A DNA stretch of 64,000 nucleotides from contig NZ_CP071597.1 of the NCBI RefSeq assembly GCF_017357405.1, forward strand, positions 930,001 through 994,000, written 5' to 3'. The stretch's first letter is position 1. Every line of letters begins with the position of its first letter. Positions 32,512 to 43,194 of this stretch are shown here, piece after piece. The DNA comes from Halomontanus rarus (lineage in GTDB: Archaea > Halobacteriota > Halobacteria > Halobacteriales > Natrialbaceae). Below the pieces are notes generated by a model. The model was not told the DNA's origin and made no database searches. It saw nothing but the letters and a program-made list of their open reading frames with translations. Both the position numbers and the translations under genes were made by a program.

Positions 32512-34656
32512 ATGACGATCGAGTTTCAATCGACCGACTCGACGCCCGGGATCGTCGTCGTCGACCACATCGAGGGTCGGCGCTTCCCCCTCACGACCCG
32601 ACAGCCGGTTGTGTTGCAGGCGGCCTCCGAACGACTCCGAGAACCCGTCGACGGAGCCGTCTCGTGTCGGGTCGAGGAACTCACGTTACCGTACGTTGTT
32701 CCGATCTTCGTCCGCGACGCGAGCGGGACACCGATCGTCGAGTGCCACGACTTCGACGAGCAAGAACTCCCGGACGGCGAGTACGAACTCGAGATCACGG
32801 CACCGATCAAGCTCTTCTGTCGGGTTTCGGGACCGGTTACGATCTCCTCGACGAGCACCGAGATGCGAATCACGTTCGAGGCGACCACATCGATCACCCT
32901 CGCAGCCCGTTCCTATCACGAACGACCGGCGGCGACCGTGACGACGACGGGTGCGGTCGAAGATCTGATGACGGCCGTTTCGACGTTCGGATCGGCGCTC
33001 AAGACGACCAGTCCGGAGCGGTCGTTCCCGTCCCTGCGAGGACATCCACCCGCGATCGAGATCGGTGATACCCTGTCCGTTCCCGATGCGGTCTCGCCGC
33101 CCGAGACCGGACTGCAGATTCAGGTTCCTCGCGACCGAACGGCAGTGTACGCCGTCGCGACGCTCGCACACTATCTCGGCGCTCGCGTCGTTCCCGGTGA
33201 GGAGGCTCGGCTAATCGCCGACGACGAGGTCGTCCGGTCTCTCGATGGACCAAACGGGCTTCAGGGGGCCGTAACCGAGATCCTCCAGCACGTGTTCCTG
33301 CTCGATTGTATCGTTCGAACCGAGGGGCGGTACCAACTGAACCTCCACCAGCGACACCAACTCGCCGAGCACGTGGACCTTCCGCTTCGAGAGTTGTACG
33401 ACCTGCCGATCGCTGAACGCATCACGAGGTATCTCGACGTGCCCGTCGATATCGTCTCGGACCTGGTTCCGACGTGGTACCTGTCGACCCACCTGTCTCC
33501 GAAACTGACGTCGGTAGAATCACTCCCGTACGCGGCGAACGCGCTGTCGATCATCTGCGTCGAGCAACGGACCGCTATCGACTCGCAACCGGAGTTAGAA
33601 TCCGAATCCGAATCCGAACCCGAACCCGAACCCGAACTGGAACCGGAATCGGAACCAGAGCGGGAACCGGAACGGGAATCCGAACCGGAGGCGTTCACCA
33701 GAGCCACGAGATCTCCGTCGAACGGATCCGATACGTCGTCCGAGTCGACGTACGTTCGCGTTTCGGACACCGATACCCTCGAACGCGCCTGGGTCGGCGA
33801 CGGACGAGCGATCAACGCGAACGACCTGTACCTGACCGGCGTACAGAACCGATTCGCGTCCGAATCGACCGGCGATCCCATCACGATCGGCGTCGTTTGT
33901 AACGACGAGCGAATGGTCGCCGAGGTGGACAGCAACCTGTACGGTGATCGGGAAGAACTTCCGTTCGACGTGGCTATTCACGCGAATCTCACACGCGAGG
34001 AATTACGGGAGCTGCTGGAATCGGATCTGGACTTCCTCCACTACATCGGGCACGTCGAACGAGAGGGCTTCGTGTGTCGGGATGGAACGCTCGACGCGAG
34101 CGACGTCGATACCGTCGGCGTCGACACGTTTCTCTTGAACGGCTGCCAATCCTACGATCAGGGCCGAGCGGTGATCGACGCAGGAGGCGTCGGCGGCATC
34201 GTGACCCACGGCGACGTAGACAACACGAGCGCAACCGCAGTCGGCCGCCTCGTCGCCGGCCTTCTCAACGCGGGCTACTCCCTTCGGTCGGCCCTCAGCG
34301 TCGCCGGACGTCGCCATCTCGTCACCGGACAGTACTCCGTCATCGGCGACGGCGGCGTTCAGGTCGCCCAATCGGAGTCCGGTACACCGAACTTACTCGA
34401 GATCAGTCGGGCACCCGAGAACGACGGATACGAGGTTCTGATCACGACGTATCCGACGCTCGGAACGGCGATGGGGTCCTGTTACACGCCCTACGCCTCG
34501 AGCGTCGACCGCTATTTCCTCGCGGGCGGCGAACTACCACTGCTCGTCCTCTCACTCCCGGAGGTAGTCGACCTGCTCGCTCTCGAACGAGTTCCGACGA
34601 TAATAGACGGTGAATTTTGGTGGTCGACTGACGTTTCGCTGGGTGACCTTCCTTAA
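32512..34656 (+). CDS. CHAT (caspase-like) protease domain protein
   Basis: A 714-residue protein from ATG 32512 (MTIEFQSTDSTPGIVVV). The N-terminal 350 residues are an uncharacterised domain; then comes a Glu-rich linker of repeated S-E and P-E pairs (about residues 362-400). The C-terminal part resembles CHAT proteases, relatives of separase and caspases: the His motif FLHYIGHVEREGF (H514), the Cys motif FLLNGCQSYDQGR (C545), then GGVGGIVTHGDVDNTSA and VAGLLNAGYSLRSALSVAG. The His-Cys dyad is therefore present. CHAT proteins often act in prokaryotic immunity or programmed death. The next gene, a 43-residue hydrophobic peptide, converges on it with overlapping stop codons. Confidence 0.7.
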   Translation: MTIEFQSTDSTPGIVVVDHIEGRRFPLTTRQPVVLQAASERLREPVDGAVSCRVEELTLPYVVPIFVRDASGTPIVECHDFDEQELPDGEYELEITAPIKLFCRVSGPVTISSTSTEMRITFEATTSITLAARSYHERPAATVTTTGAVEDLMTAVSTFGSALKTTSPERSFPSLRGHPPAIEIGDTLSVPDAVSPPETGLQIQVPRDRTAVYAVATLAHYLGARVVPGEEARLIADDEVVRSLDGPNGLQGAVTEILQHVFLLDCIVRTEGRYQLNLHQRHQLAEHVDLPLRELYDLPIAERITRYLDVPVDIVSDLVPTWYLSTHLSPKLTSVESLPYAANALSIICVEQRTAIDSQPELESESESEPEPEPELEPESEPEREPERESEPEAFTRATRSPSNGSDTSSESTYVRVSDTDTLERAWVGDGRAINANDLYLTGVQNRFASESTGDPITIGVVCNDERMVAEVDSNLYGDREELPFDVAIHANLTREELRELLESDLDFLHYIGHVEREGFVCRDGTLDASDVDTVGVDTFLLNGCQSYDQGRAVIDAGGVGGIVTHGDVDNTSATAVGRLVAGLLNAGYSLRSALSVAGRRHLVTGQYSVIGDGGVQVAQSESGTPNLLEISRAPENDGYEVLITTYPTLGTAMGSCYTPYASSVDRYFLAGGELPLLVLSLPEVVDLLALERVPTIIDGEFWWSTDVSLGDLP
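33594..33690 (+). repeat. Glu-codon hexamer repeat in the CHAT-like gene
   Basis: Repeats of GAATCC/GAACCC-type units encode the Glu-Ser/Glu-Pro linker between the N-terminal and CHAT-like domains. Confidence 0.7.
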
Positions 34657-34784
34657 GCGACCGTGCCACCGTTGGCGGCCGCTGCGCTGCCGGCCTGGGA
34701 CAGGAGGAGACAGATCGTGAACAGCACGCCCATCAGTCGCGGATTCTCGGTCAGGAAGTCGGTGAGTTTGTTGGTTTCGGACAT
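34653..34784 (-). CDS. 43-residue hydrophobic peptide (DUF7503-like)
   Basis: The peptide (MSETNKLTDFLTENPRLMGV, then LFTICLLLSQAGSAAAANGG) has a polar head, one hydrophobic helix and a small-residue tail ending TVA. Many haloarchaea encode very similar short proteins with the E-N-P-x-L/M-M-G core. Its stop codon overlaps that of the CHAT-like protease gene on the opposite strand by two bases (34654-34655). It may be a secreted or membrane peptide; a link to the protease is inferred from position. The family name is given from memory. Confidence 0.6.
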   Translation of the reverse strand: MSETNKLTDFLTENPRLMGVLFTICLLLSQAGSAAAANGGTVA

Positions 34785-35084
34785 TGCGTTTTACCATTGA
34801 GACTACTCCGCTATGGGCTTTCTGGTATATACGAATAATATGGAATAAAGTATTAGCTAGGTACTTTCACTAGATAAGTGTAATACAATATGGATTAAGT
34901 GGGAAATATCGAGCGTACAGCGCACTCAGCAGTCTCGACACACAAGTATTCGACAATCGATGTGTTCGTCTTCTACGTGACGACCGAGCTGGGGGCCGAA
35001 CGGAATACTGTGAAGGGGGACTCGATTCCGTGTACTCGAGGCCGTTGACTCATCGAGGACGGGGGCTTAGTGCCCTCATTTCAG
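34785..35084. other. AT-rich intergenic region with a solo IS left end
   Basis: 34800-34930 is unusually AT-rich and contains TATA-like GTATATAC (about 34830) for the 43-residue peptide gene. 35050-35084 is an IS left end, listed separately. No gene is seen. Confidence 0.5.
35050..35084 (-). repeat. Solo left end of a tnpB-type element next to a stop codon
   Basis: GAGGACGGGGGCTTAG, CCCTC and TTTCAG closely match the left end of the element at 5811-7252 (7221-7252). As there, the end abuts CTAA on the plus strand (target TTAG on the minus strand). The tnpB part is missing. Confidence 0.6.
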
Positions 35085-35516
35085 CTAATCGAACCGGGTC
35101 CGGAGGATCGGCACGAGTCCGCCGACGATCGCCCCGTAGACGAGGAGGCCAACGAGGCTCGGCCAGTGGACCGGCACGATCGGCGGTGTGAACCCGAGAA
35201 GGAGGACCCATCGGGGGACCACGACGATCGCCAGCAGCCAGCCGAGGATCCCGAACGCGAGCCCCAGCGCGGCCCCCGTCCGCGGGTCGCTCGCAAAAAA
35301 GCCGAGCGGCGCGACCTGCCTCACTCCTCGTGAGTACCCTACTGCCCCGAGGACGCCACCGACCAGCAAAAAGAGCCAGGCCCCGAGCGTCCCTCGGCTG
35401 CCGACGAGCTGACCGAGGACGACGAGTTCGCCGAGTGCGTGGAGGATACTTCCGCAGACGAGGCTCCCGAGAAGACCCGCGATCACCGCAGTCAGGAGGT
35501 CATCGTAGCCCGTCAC
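35085..35516 (-). CDS. Four-helix membrane protein
   Basis: A 143-residue protein (MTGYDDLLTAVIAGLLGSLV) with about four membrane helices and the segment GSILHALGELVVLGQLVGS. That segment resembles GGILHATGQLESVAAVYRL in the protein at 56235-56726, so the two are likely paralogues. The function is unknown. Its TAG stop codon forms the insertion target of a solo IS left end. Confidence 0.65.
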   Translation of the reverse strand: MTGYDDLLTAVIAGLLGSLVCGSILHALGELVVLGQLVGSRGTLGAWLFLLVGGVLGAVGYSRGVRQVAPLGFFASDPRTGAALGLAFGILGWLLAIVVVPRWVLLLGFTPPIVPVHWPSLVGLLVYGAIVGGLVPILRTRFD

Positions 35517-35779
35517 GGTAGCTCGATCGCTCTTCCTGTCTATCCATCGCTCTCACGTGAAAGAGGCTTTCGGGCCTCGTATCGGATCGATCGCCGGATT
35601 CTGTATCAAGCACGCCGTCGGAACGACCGAATCTCGTTCCTGTGTGGCGATACTCCGGCCGGCGAGAACTGGTCTGGTATTCACTCCTCCAAGACGCCGA
35701 ATCTCGGCTCGGTGGCGAGAATCACCCGCTCGAGCACGTTCCCGTCCCCGTCTTGGACGCCTGTCAGAGAACTCGTCCG

Positions 35780-35959
35780 TCAATACGGCGGCTCCCAGTC
35801 GTAGACAGGGGCGGCGTTGGTGGACGTGAGGGTGCCGCCACACTCCGGGCAGTAGTCCTCGTCACCGCGCGCTGGCTGTCCGCACTCAGCACAGCAATTC
35901 TCTGGCACGCCAAACGTTTGGCGTTCTCCCCACCGCTGGAGTGTGTCAATAAATCCCAT
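35780..35959 (-). CDS. Small zinc-ribbon protein
   Basis: A 59-residue protein (MGFIDTLQRWGERQTFGVPE) with a clear zinc ribbon, NCCAECGQPARGDEDYCPEC (C-x2-C ... C-x2-C). The start ATG 35959 follows a TATA-like ATATATAA (about 35990-35997, minus strand). Such proteins are common in haloarchaea; partners are unknown. Confidence 0.65.
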   Translation of the reverse strand: MGFIDTLQRWGERQTFGVPENCCAECGQPARGDEDYCPECGGTLTSTNAAPVYDWEPPY

Positions 35960-36050
35960 GGACAACGTCCTAACCTACATTGTTGATGGTTATATATTTT
36001 CGGTGCGCCGTCGCTCGGACAGTCGCCGTCGACAGCCACGACACACTACA

Positions 36051-36126
36051 GTAACAACTGAAACGGTTTACACACCGATCGTACAGGTATCGTGCGATCG
36101 GGTGTGCACTGACTTTCAGTGGCTAC
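36051..36126. repeat. 76-base structured repeat, copy 1
   Basis: It aligns without gaps to 37201-37276 (55 of 76 bases identical by eye). It contains nested inverted repeats: ACTGAAA ... TTTCAGT outside, CACACCGATCG ... CGATCGGGTGTG inside. It lies just before the truncated PGF-CTERM gene. Confidence 0.65.
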
Positions 36127-36132
36127 GATAGA

Positions 36133-37095
36133 TTGCTCGACGAGAGCGGTTCGGCACTGACGGTGAGCGAACCCCGCGGACTGTGCGAGAGGTGTACATA
36201 CAGTTTCTGTGACGTCGAGACGGTCGAACTCGGTGTCAGCGCGAACTTCACGTCGTTTACCGCGACCGAGGTCGTCGAGGTCAACGCATCGTCCAAAACG
36301 GTCGAAGCGACGATCGACGCCGAGGCTGTCGTCGGCGACGGCGAGTACGCGGCGCTCGAAACCGCGTTCGACGAGGAGACGAACGAACTCGTCGCGACCA
36401 CCGACCGCTTCAGCCAGTTCACCGTCGTCGGCACCGACGATCGGGCACCGGTGATCGACGACGTGACCGTCGATCCCGCTTCCGACCTCGCTCCGGCGGA
36501 CGGGCCGGCCGTCCTCGAGTTCGAGTACTCCCCCGAGGTTTCGGCGATCGACGTCTCCGAGACGACCGTCGACGTCCCGGAAGACCGAGTCGAGACGCAG
36601 ATCACGGACGAGCGGTCCGTGGTTCGAATATCGGCTCTCGAGGGAGGCGAGTCGATCACGGCCGAACTGACCGTCGTTGACGAAGCGGGCAACGATAGAA
36701 CGGTGGTGGAGCAACTCGCCGTGACCGACGAGTCCGATGATAGCGGCGACGGCGGGGGAATCGCGTTGCCTGAGCCCGGGGAAGACGACGGTGCGGGCGA
36801 GGAAGAGACCGAAACCGATCCAACTAACGAAACCGGTGGCGAAGACGGGTCGACCGACGGTGGCGACGCCGACGAAACCGGTGGCGAGGACGAGTCGACC
36901 GACGGTGGCGGCAGTGACGCCAGGGACGACGACAACGGCGACGGCGACGACGATGATGGCAACGACAGCGACGACGAGCGGACAGACGACGACGAAGACG
37001 AAGACGGAGACGGGACGCCCGGATTCGGCACGCTCGTCGCGCTCGCCGCACTGCTCACGGCGACGGTGATGCGACTCCGTAAGAGAGACTGCTAG
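36133..37095 (+). pseudogene. 5'-truncated PGF-CTERM surface protein gene
   Basis: The frame (about 320 codons, TTG as first possible start) lacks a signal peptide and opens immediately after structured repeat copy 1. It encodes beta-rich segments (FTATEVVEVNASSKTVEATI, ELVATTDRFSQFTVVG), a long Asp/Glu/Gly/Thr linker and the C-terminal anchor GTPGFGTLVALAALLTATVM followed by RLRKRDC, a PGF-CTERM signal processed by archaeosortase A. Without its own signal it cannot reach the surface, so I call it a remnant of a larger exported protein; expression by fusion is possible but unlikely. Confidence 0.6.
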
Positions 37096-37675
37096 CACAT
37101 TTCCGCGTTTTCAGGCGCGGGCAAACGGGAGGAACCGTGGGAGACCCACCGTCGACGGTGTCGATTCGTCGGCCACCTTCGAGTCTGCGTCCGAACGATC
37201 GTACCAATTGAAACGATTCACACGCCAATCACGTAGCCGTCGTGCGAGTGGGTGTGCGTTGACTCTCGACGGCTACTCGAGACCGAATACGGCGGGCGGC
37301 GACACTCAAAAACCGTCTTTGAGGAGCTTACAGCGGCATTCTGGGTGGACCGGCTCGCCACAGTATCGAGACGTACGGTCGCTGATCGGTCGTTGGCACA
37401 GGTTGCAGATCGTGGACCGGTGGGACTGGACACTCATTTCACTGGAAGAGAGTTCACAACACACCATAATAAAATACTATTTTAAATATATTAAAGAAAA
37501 CAACATACGTATCGTGGTCAGGTATTAAACACATGGTCCGCTCGAAGGGAGCGTCCTCACCACGCGAACGGCGAAAGCGCACCGCTCGCCAGAATCGAGG
37601 CAATCGTCCGGATAAGACCATCTGACTCGTCGAAGACTGTATCGTTGAAGAGGTCCGGCGGTGTCTATCACTCGT
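37096..37675. other. Gene-poor stretch with structured repeat copy 2
   Basis: It contains repeat copy 2 (37201-37276) and a frame of about 60 codons after it (SKTVFEELTAAFWVDRLATV) that I cannot assign. 37450-37530 is AT-rich. No intact gene is recognised. Confidence 0.5.
37201..37276. repeat. 76-base structured repeat, copy 2
   Basis: It aligns without gaps to copy 1, exactly 1150 bases downstream. Several differences lie in paired positions of the inner stem (CACACGCCAATCACG ... CGTGCGAGTGGGTGTG), so the ability to pair is partly kept. Confidence 0.65.
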
Positions 37676-38602
37676 ATGACCGATGTCGCAGTCGTCGGGA
37701 TCGGAAACTGGGGACAGAATCTCGTTCGAACGTTCGACGCGGTCGTGTCGGTTCCGATCTGCTGTCACACCGGCCGGGCGGAACACGCCACGTGGCTCGC
37801 CAACGCGTATCCGGCCGTCGAGGTGACCACCGACTACGAGGCCGTCCTCGCCGACGATCGGGTCGACGCCGTCGCGATCGCGACACCCATCCCGACGCTG
37901 GCCGAACTCGTCGAACGGGCGCTCGAGGCCGACAAACACGTCTACGTCGAGAAGCCGATGGCCCAGACGCGGGCGGCGGCCGACCGGCTCGTCGAGCGTG
38001 CCGAGACACGCGACCGCGTGCTCTTCGTCGGCTACATCTTCGTCCACCATCCCGTCTTCGCCCGTCTTCGGGAGCTGGTCGCTTCGGACGGGCTCCGCCG
38101 GCTGCGACTGGACTGGCAGACGGAGGGATCGTTCGAGGCCGACATCGTGACCGACCTGGTCTGTCACCCCGTCTCGATCGCCGTCGCGCTAGCCGGTGTT
38201 CCGTCTCGCGTCGACGTGATCAGTACGCTGGCGGCGACGGGCGGAGTGGACGTCCTCGAGTGTCGCCTCGGCTACGAGGCCGTCGACTGCGAGGTGACGG
38301 TGACCGTGAACCGCCTCTCGCCGCAGTCACGGTACGCGCTGACCGTCGTCACCGACGCCGGCGAAACGTACGTCGCCACCGACGATGCCGTGTACGCGTA
38401 CGACGCCGAGCGCGGCGACCTCGAGACGATCTTCGAACCGGACGTCGAACCGCTGGCGCTCGAGTGTCGGGCCTTCCGAGATGCGGTCGACGGCGAGCGA
38501 GCGGTCGCCACCGACGGCGCGTTCGGCGTCGACGTCCTCGAGGTCCTCGAACGGATCGAAGCCGACGTATCGGCTGGGCCCGGCGCTCGAAAGGTGGAGT
38601 GA
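37676..38602 (+). CDS. Gfo/Idh/MocA family oxidoreductase
   Basis: A 308-residue protein from ATG 37676 (MTDVAVVGIGNWGQNLVRTF). Rossmann motif VVGIGNWG, IATPIPTLAELVERALEADK and E-K-P in VYVEKPMAQTRAAAD are present; the later motif DLVCHPVSIAVAL carries the conserved histidine. It resembles sugar-nucleotide 3-dehydrogenase-type members (WbpB-like) in length and in the short C-terminal domain, but the substrate is unknown. It follows a repeat-rich region and precedes a divergent helix-turn-helix gene. Confidence 0.85.
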   Translation: MTDVAVVGIGNWGQNLVRTFDAVVSVPICCHTGRAEHATWLANAYPAVEVTTDYEAVLADDRVDAVAIATPIPTLAELVERALEADKHVYVEKPMAQTRAAADRLVERAETRDRVLFVGYIFVHHPVFARLRELVASDGLRRLRLDWQTEGSFEADIVTDLVCHPVSIAVALAGVPSRVDVISTLAATGGVDVLECRLGYEAVDCEVTVTVNRLSPQSRYALTVVTDAGETYVATDDAVYAYDAERGDLETIFEPDVEPLALECRAFRDAVDGERAVATDGAFGVDVLEVLERIEADVSAGPGARKVE

Positions 38603-38704
38603 AACGACGGTGGGAGACGGACGCGTCTCTCGTCGGAGCGGTGTCCGGTCTGTGCACTCGGACGAGAGCGAGGGCGAGACTGAAGACTGAAAGTGAAAGC
38701 GACG

Positions 38705-38965
38705 TCACCCGTCCGTCTCGAGGACGTACAGTCGCTGGCGAGCGTCGTGCACGTAGAACCGCTCGCGTACGAGCCCGTCCCGCTCGAGTTCCGAGAGGGC
38801 GTTACTGACGGTCGGGCGCGCGAGGTCCGTCTGCTCGACGAGCTGTTTCTGCGTGAGCGGCCCTTCGTACTCGAGCGTTTTGTACACCAGTTTCACGCTG
38901 GGTGGCGATCCCTCGATCGACGGCGGCCGGTCGGCGGTCGGCGAACGATGTGCTCCGGTACACAC
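38705..38965 (-). CDS. MarR-like winged-helix regulator
   Basis: An 86-residue protein whose main body is a winged helix: KLVYKTLEYEGPLTQKQLVE, QTDLARPTVSNALSELERDG and LVRERFYVHDARQRLYVLE. It is close in layout to small haloarchaeal MarR/TrmB-like regulators. It converges on the oxidoreductase gene and is divergent from the ABC exporter gene at 39316. The target is unknown. Confidence 0.75.
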   Translation of the reverse strand: MCTGAHRSPTADRPPSIEGSPPSVKLVYKTLEYEGPLTQKQLVEQTDLARPTVSNALSELERDGLVRERFYVHDARQRLYVLETDG

Positions 38966-39315
38966 GATTTGTGGTCCCTCGAACTGCTCGTTTGACGGTC
39001 GGGTAGTTAATCATTGTCCACGCATCCCGACAGATCGGGGTGGTGCTCGGTAATACGGGTCTGGAGAGAAATACGGTCGCGACCGCAGTGATCGACGAAC
39101 GACACCAAGAGATCCCGATCCGTTTTTGTTCGCCCTTCCGGACTCGACTCTCGTTCGCTCTCCTGAATCTTCGACTCGAGAATCGACTCGCGTTTTTGGG
39201 CGGTGATTTACCTCTGGTAAATGACTTAAGTAGCCCTTTCAGTGTTCCCCTCCGTAAGGGGGTTGCCCCTTCTCGACGTGTTATAAACGAGCGGGCCGGA
39301 CGGGCGAGAGACACG
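38966..39315. other. Intergenic region before the ABC exporter
   Basis: It contains T-rich runs (CGTTTTTGG at about 39190), a small hairpin CCCCTCCGTAAGGGG (39246-39260) and the TATA box TTATAAAC (about 39281-39288) 28-35 bases before ATG 39316. No gene is seen. Confidence 0.5.
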
Positions 39316-41232
<1,917 letters not shown>

Positions 41233-41478
41233 CGAGGCCGTCCCAGCCGAAATCGCGGCGTCCTCTCGCGACCGAGTTGGGGGAGAGGGGGCGTTCGATC
41301 TCGCCGTGTTCCGGTCTTGGGAGTCGTCTCGAGCGGTCGGCGACGGTTCCGTTTTCGGTATCGTTTCTGTTTCCGTTTCCGCTTTCGTTTTTGTTCCTGT
41401 AGAACGGCCCGCGAGACGGAACAGACCGGCGAAAACACAACGCATTTCTCCCAGCTACCTGACCATCCGAGAAGGTGA
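41233..41478. other. Intergenic region with pyrimidine-rich repeats
   Basis: 41347-41400 is made of imperfect six-base units of the GTTTCC/CTTTCG type. This may end transcription of the ABC exporter; no gene is seen. Confidence 0.4.
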
Positions 41479-42078
41479 ATGCAGGAACTCCCATTCGGAC
41501 AGTACGGTCGGCTGTTTGCCGGTGTCCTCCTCCTCGGGCTCTTGGGTGGCTGTCTGCTCTGGGCAGGGACGACACCCGACGATCCCCTCTCGAGTACGTA
41601 CCCGGACGAGATCGAGGTGACGCCGTCGCCCGAATCGTACGTCGGTGAGCAGGTCCGCCTCGGCGGCATCGTCGTCGAGACGGATCCGGTCGTGATCGCG
41701 ACGCGCCGCGGCGGATACGGACGATTCACGGCCGTCGGTGCGAACGACCACCTCCTGAACGCCGACGGTCCGCTCGAGCGAGGCGATCGGGTGACCGTCG
41801 TCGGACCTCTCGACGACGAATCGACCCTCGTCGCCGAGCGCGTGATAACTGGTGAGTCCTCCGAAACGCGCTCCATGATCGTCATCTCGTTCGTGGGCGG
41901 GCTCTGGGTCGCCGGGCGGTTCGTCCGCGACTGGCGGTTCGACCGGTCGACGCTCGCGTTCGTGCCGCGTCCGAAGCGCGAGCCCCGGTCCGATCGGAGT
42001 CACGGGGCGGTGACCGACTCGAAGCGCGGCACCCGGAGCGGAGAGACCGTCTCGGACGAAGGTGGCCACCGTGACTGA
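41479..42078 (+). CDS. Membrane protein with OB-fold-like extracytoplasmic domain
   Basis: A 199-residue protein: an N-terminal membrane helix (LFAGVLLLGLLGGCLLWAG), a beta-rich domain of about 90 residues resembling an OB fold (ESYVGEQVRLGGIVVETDPV, DRVTVVGPLDDESTLVAERV), a second helix (MIVISFVGGLWVAGRFV) and a basic C-terminal tail. The function is unknown. It overlaps the next gene, so the two are co-translated. Confidence 0.7.
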   Translation: MQELPFGQYGRLFAGVLLLGLLGGCLLWAGTTPDDPLSSTYPDEIEVTPSPESYVGEQVRLGGIVVETDPVVIATRRGGYGRFTAVGANDHLLNADGPLERGDRVTVVGPLDDESTLVAERVITGESSETRSMIVISFVGGLWVAGRFVRDWRFDRSTLAFVPRPKREPRSDRSHGAVTDSKRGTRSGETVSDEGGHRD

Positions 42079-42577
42079 CGTACTCACACACGTCATCGCC
42101 GGCTACATCGTGGGGACGCTCCTCGCGATGAGATACGAGTGGATGAAGCCGGCACACGTCACGCTGGTCATGATCGGTGCGCTGTCGCCGGACTTCGTGA
42201 AGATCCAGCTTCTCGTCCCGGACGGGTTCGTCGCATCGGTGCTTGGCGTTCCGTTTTCCTGGAGCGCTCTCCACACGGCCGGCGGGGCCGTGCTCGTACT
42301 CTGTCTCGGCACACTCGCGCTGGCCCCGGACGAGCGAAAACGAGCACTGGTCCTATTCGCGATCGGTGCAAGCTCACACCACGTCCTCGACGTGCTCTTG
42401 TTGACACCGACGGGGTACTCCTACGCCGTCTTCTGGCCGCTCACCGAGTACCGTTTGCCGTCGGGCGGACTCTATCTGAGCACCGACCGCTGGCCGGCGG
42501 TGGTCGCCGGTCTGTCTGCCGCGCTCGTGTGGGCGATCGCCCGCCGTTACGACGACGAGACGCCGGTATCCGACTGA
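42062..42577 (+). CDS. YdjM-like (DUF457) membrane protein
   Basis: A 171-residue polytopic protein with the histidine and aspartate pattern of the YdjM/metal-dependent membrane hydrolase group: LTHVIAGYIVG, GALSPDFVKI, SALHTAGGAV and ASSHHVLDVLL. It starts with GTG 42062, 17 bases before the previous gene's stop; GTG 42071 is equally possible. The family is often linked to the SOS response or phospholipid changes in bacteria; in archaea its role is unknown. Confidence 0.75.
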   Translation: MATVTDVLTHVIAGYIVGTLLAMRYEWMKPAHVTLVMIGALSPDFVKIQLLVPDGFVASVLGVPFSWSALHTAGGAVLVLCLGTLALAPDERKRALVLFAIGASSHHVLDVLLLTPTGYSYAVFWPLTEYRLPSGGLYLSTDRWPAVVAGLSAALVWAIARRYDDETPVSD

Positions 42578-42766
42578 GACTTCGACTGTCTCGAGAAACC
42601 CGTTCGGCGTGCGATCCATCGAAGCACGATCTCCTACAGGTCCGATCCTCGAGCGGTCGGCGGCCGAATCGACGGTCGACTTCGAGAGCCTGCTTCTGGG
42701 ACACAACCGGTCTTCGGTCACGTGCGCGCTACTCGATCATTCGAAAACTCGAACTGACGATAGAAC

Positions 42767-42816
42767 GTGACTATTCCCACGACTGAAGTCGTGGGCTTTC
42801 TCCTTGACTTCGTGTG
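42767..42816 (-). mobile_element. Gene-less IS200/IS605 derivative (PATE-like)
   Basis: A single hairpin CCCACGACT-GA-AGTCGTGGG (42776-42795) is bounded on one side by GTGAC, like the right end of the element at 10029, and on the other by GCTTTCTCCT, like its left end (11727-11737). The two ends are thus fused into about 50 bases, as in the palindrome-associated transposable elements described in haloarchaea. It could be moved by the TnpA at 11222-11611. Confidence 0.65.
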
Positions 42817-42842
42817 ACGAAAACGGAGCGTAGCCTCTCTAT

Positions 42843-42965
42843 TCAGTCCTGAATCTCTTCTCCACAGTGACTACAGACGTTCGTTTGCCACGGGACAGTC
42901 ACTCGAACCGATCGTTCTTCGTCGCACTGTGGACAATGTTCCGTCTTGCCGGTTTGCTTTGACAT
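42843..42965 (-). CDS. 40-residue zinc-ribbon protein, copy 1
   Basis: It reads MSKQTGKTEHCPQCDEERSV then RVTVPWQTNVCSHCGEEIQD, with two C-x2-C knuckles. A near twin lies 230 bases upstream on the same strand (43195-43317). The promoter has CTTAAGTACG about 45 bases before the start, as in the twin. The function is unknown; such ribbons often bind nucleic acid or a protein partner. Confidence 0.7.
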   Translation of the reverse strand: MSKQTGKTEHCPQCDEERSVRVTVPWQTNVCSHCGEEIQD

Positions 42966-43194
42966 TTTTCTTCCCCTTCTCGGTGAATGTCCCACCCTCT
43001 CGTACTTAAGATTAGTCACTAAAGTATTTATGATTCTTCTGAAGGAGAGTATCTCAGAGGAGAGCAGCGATATAACAGACGGGAGAGCCACTCGATTCAG
43101 CGGTGCGTACGGTTCGATAATTGGTCGTTTCGAAACCACCGGGGACACGTCACACCGTTCCCCGTCAACCGAACGCGAAAAACGGAGACGGCAG

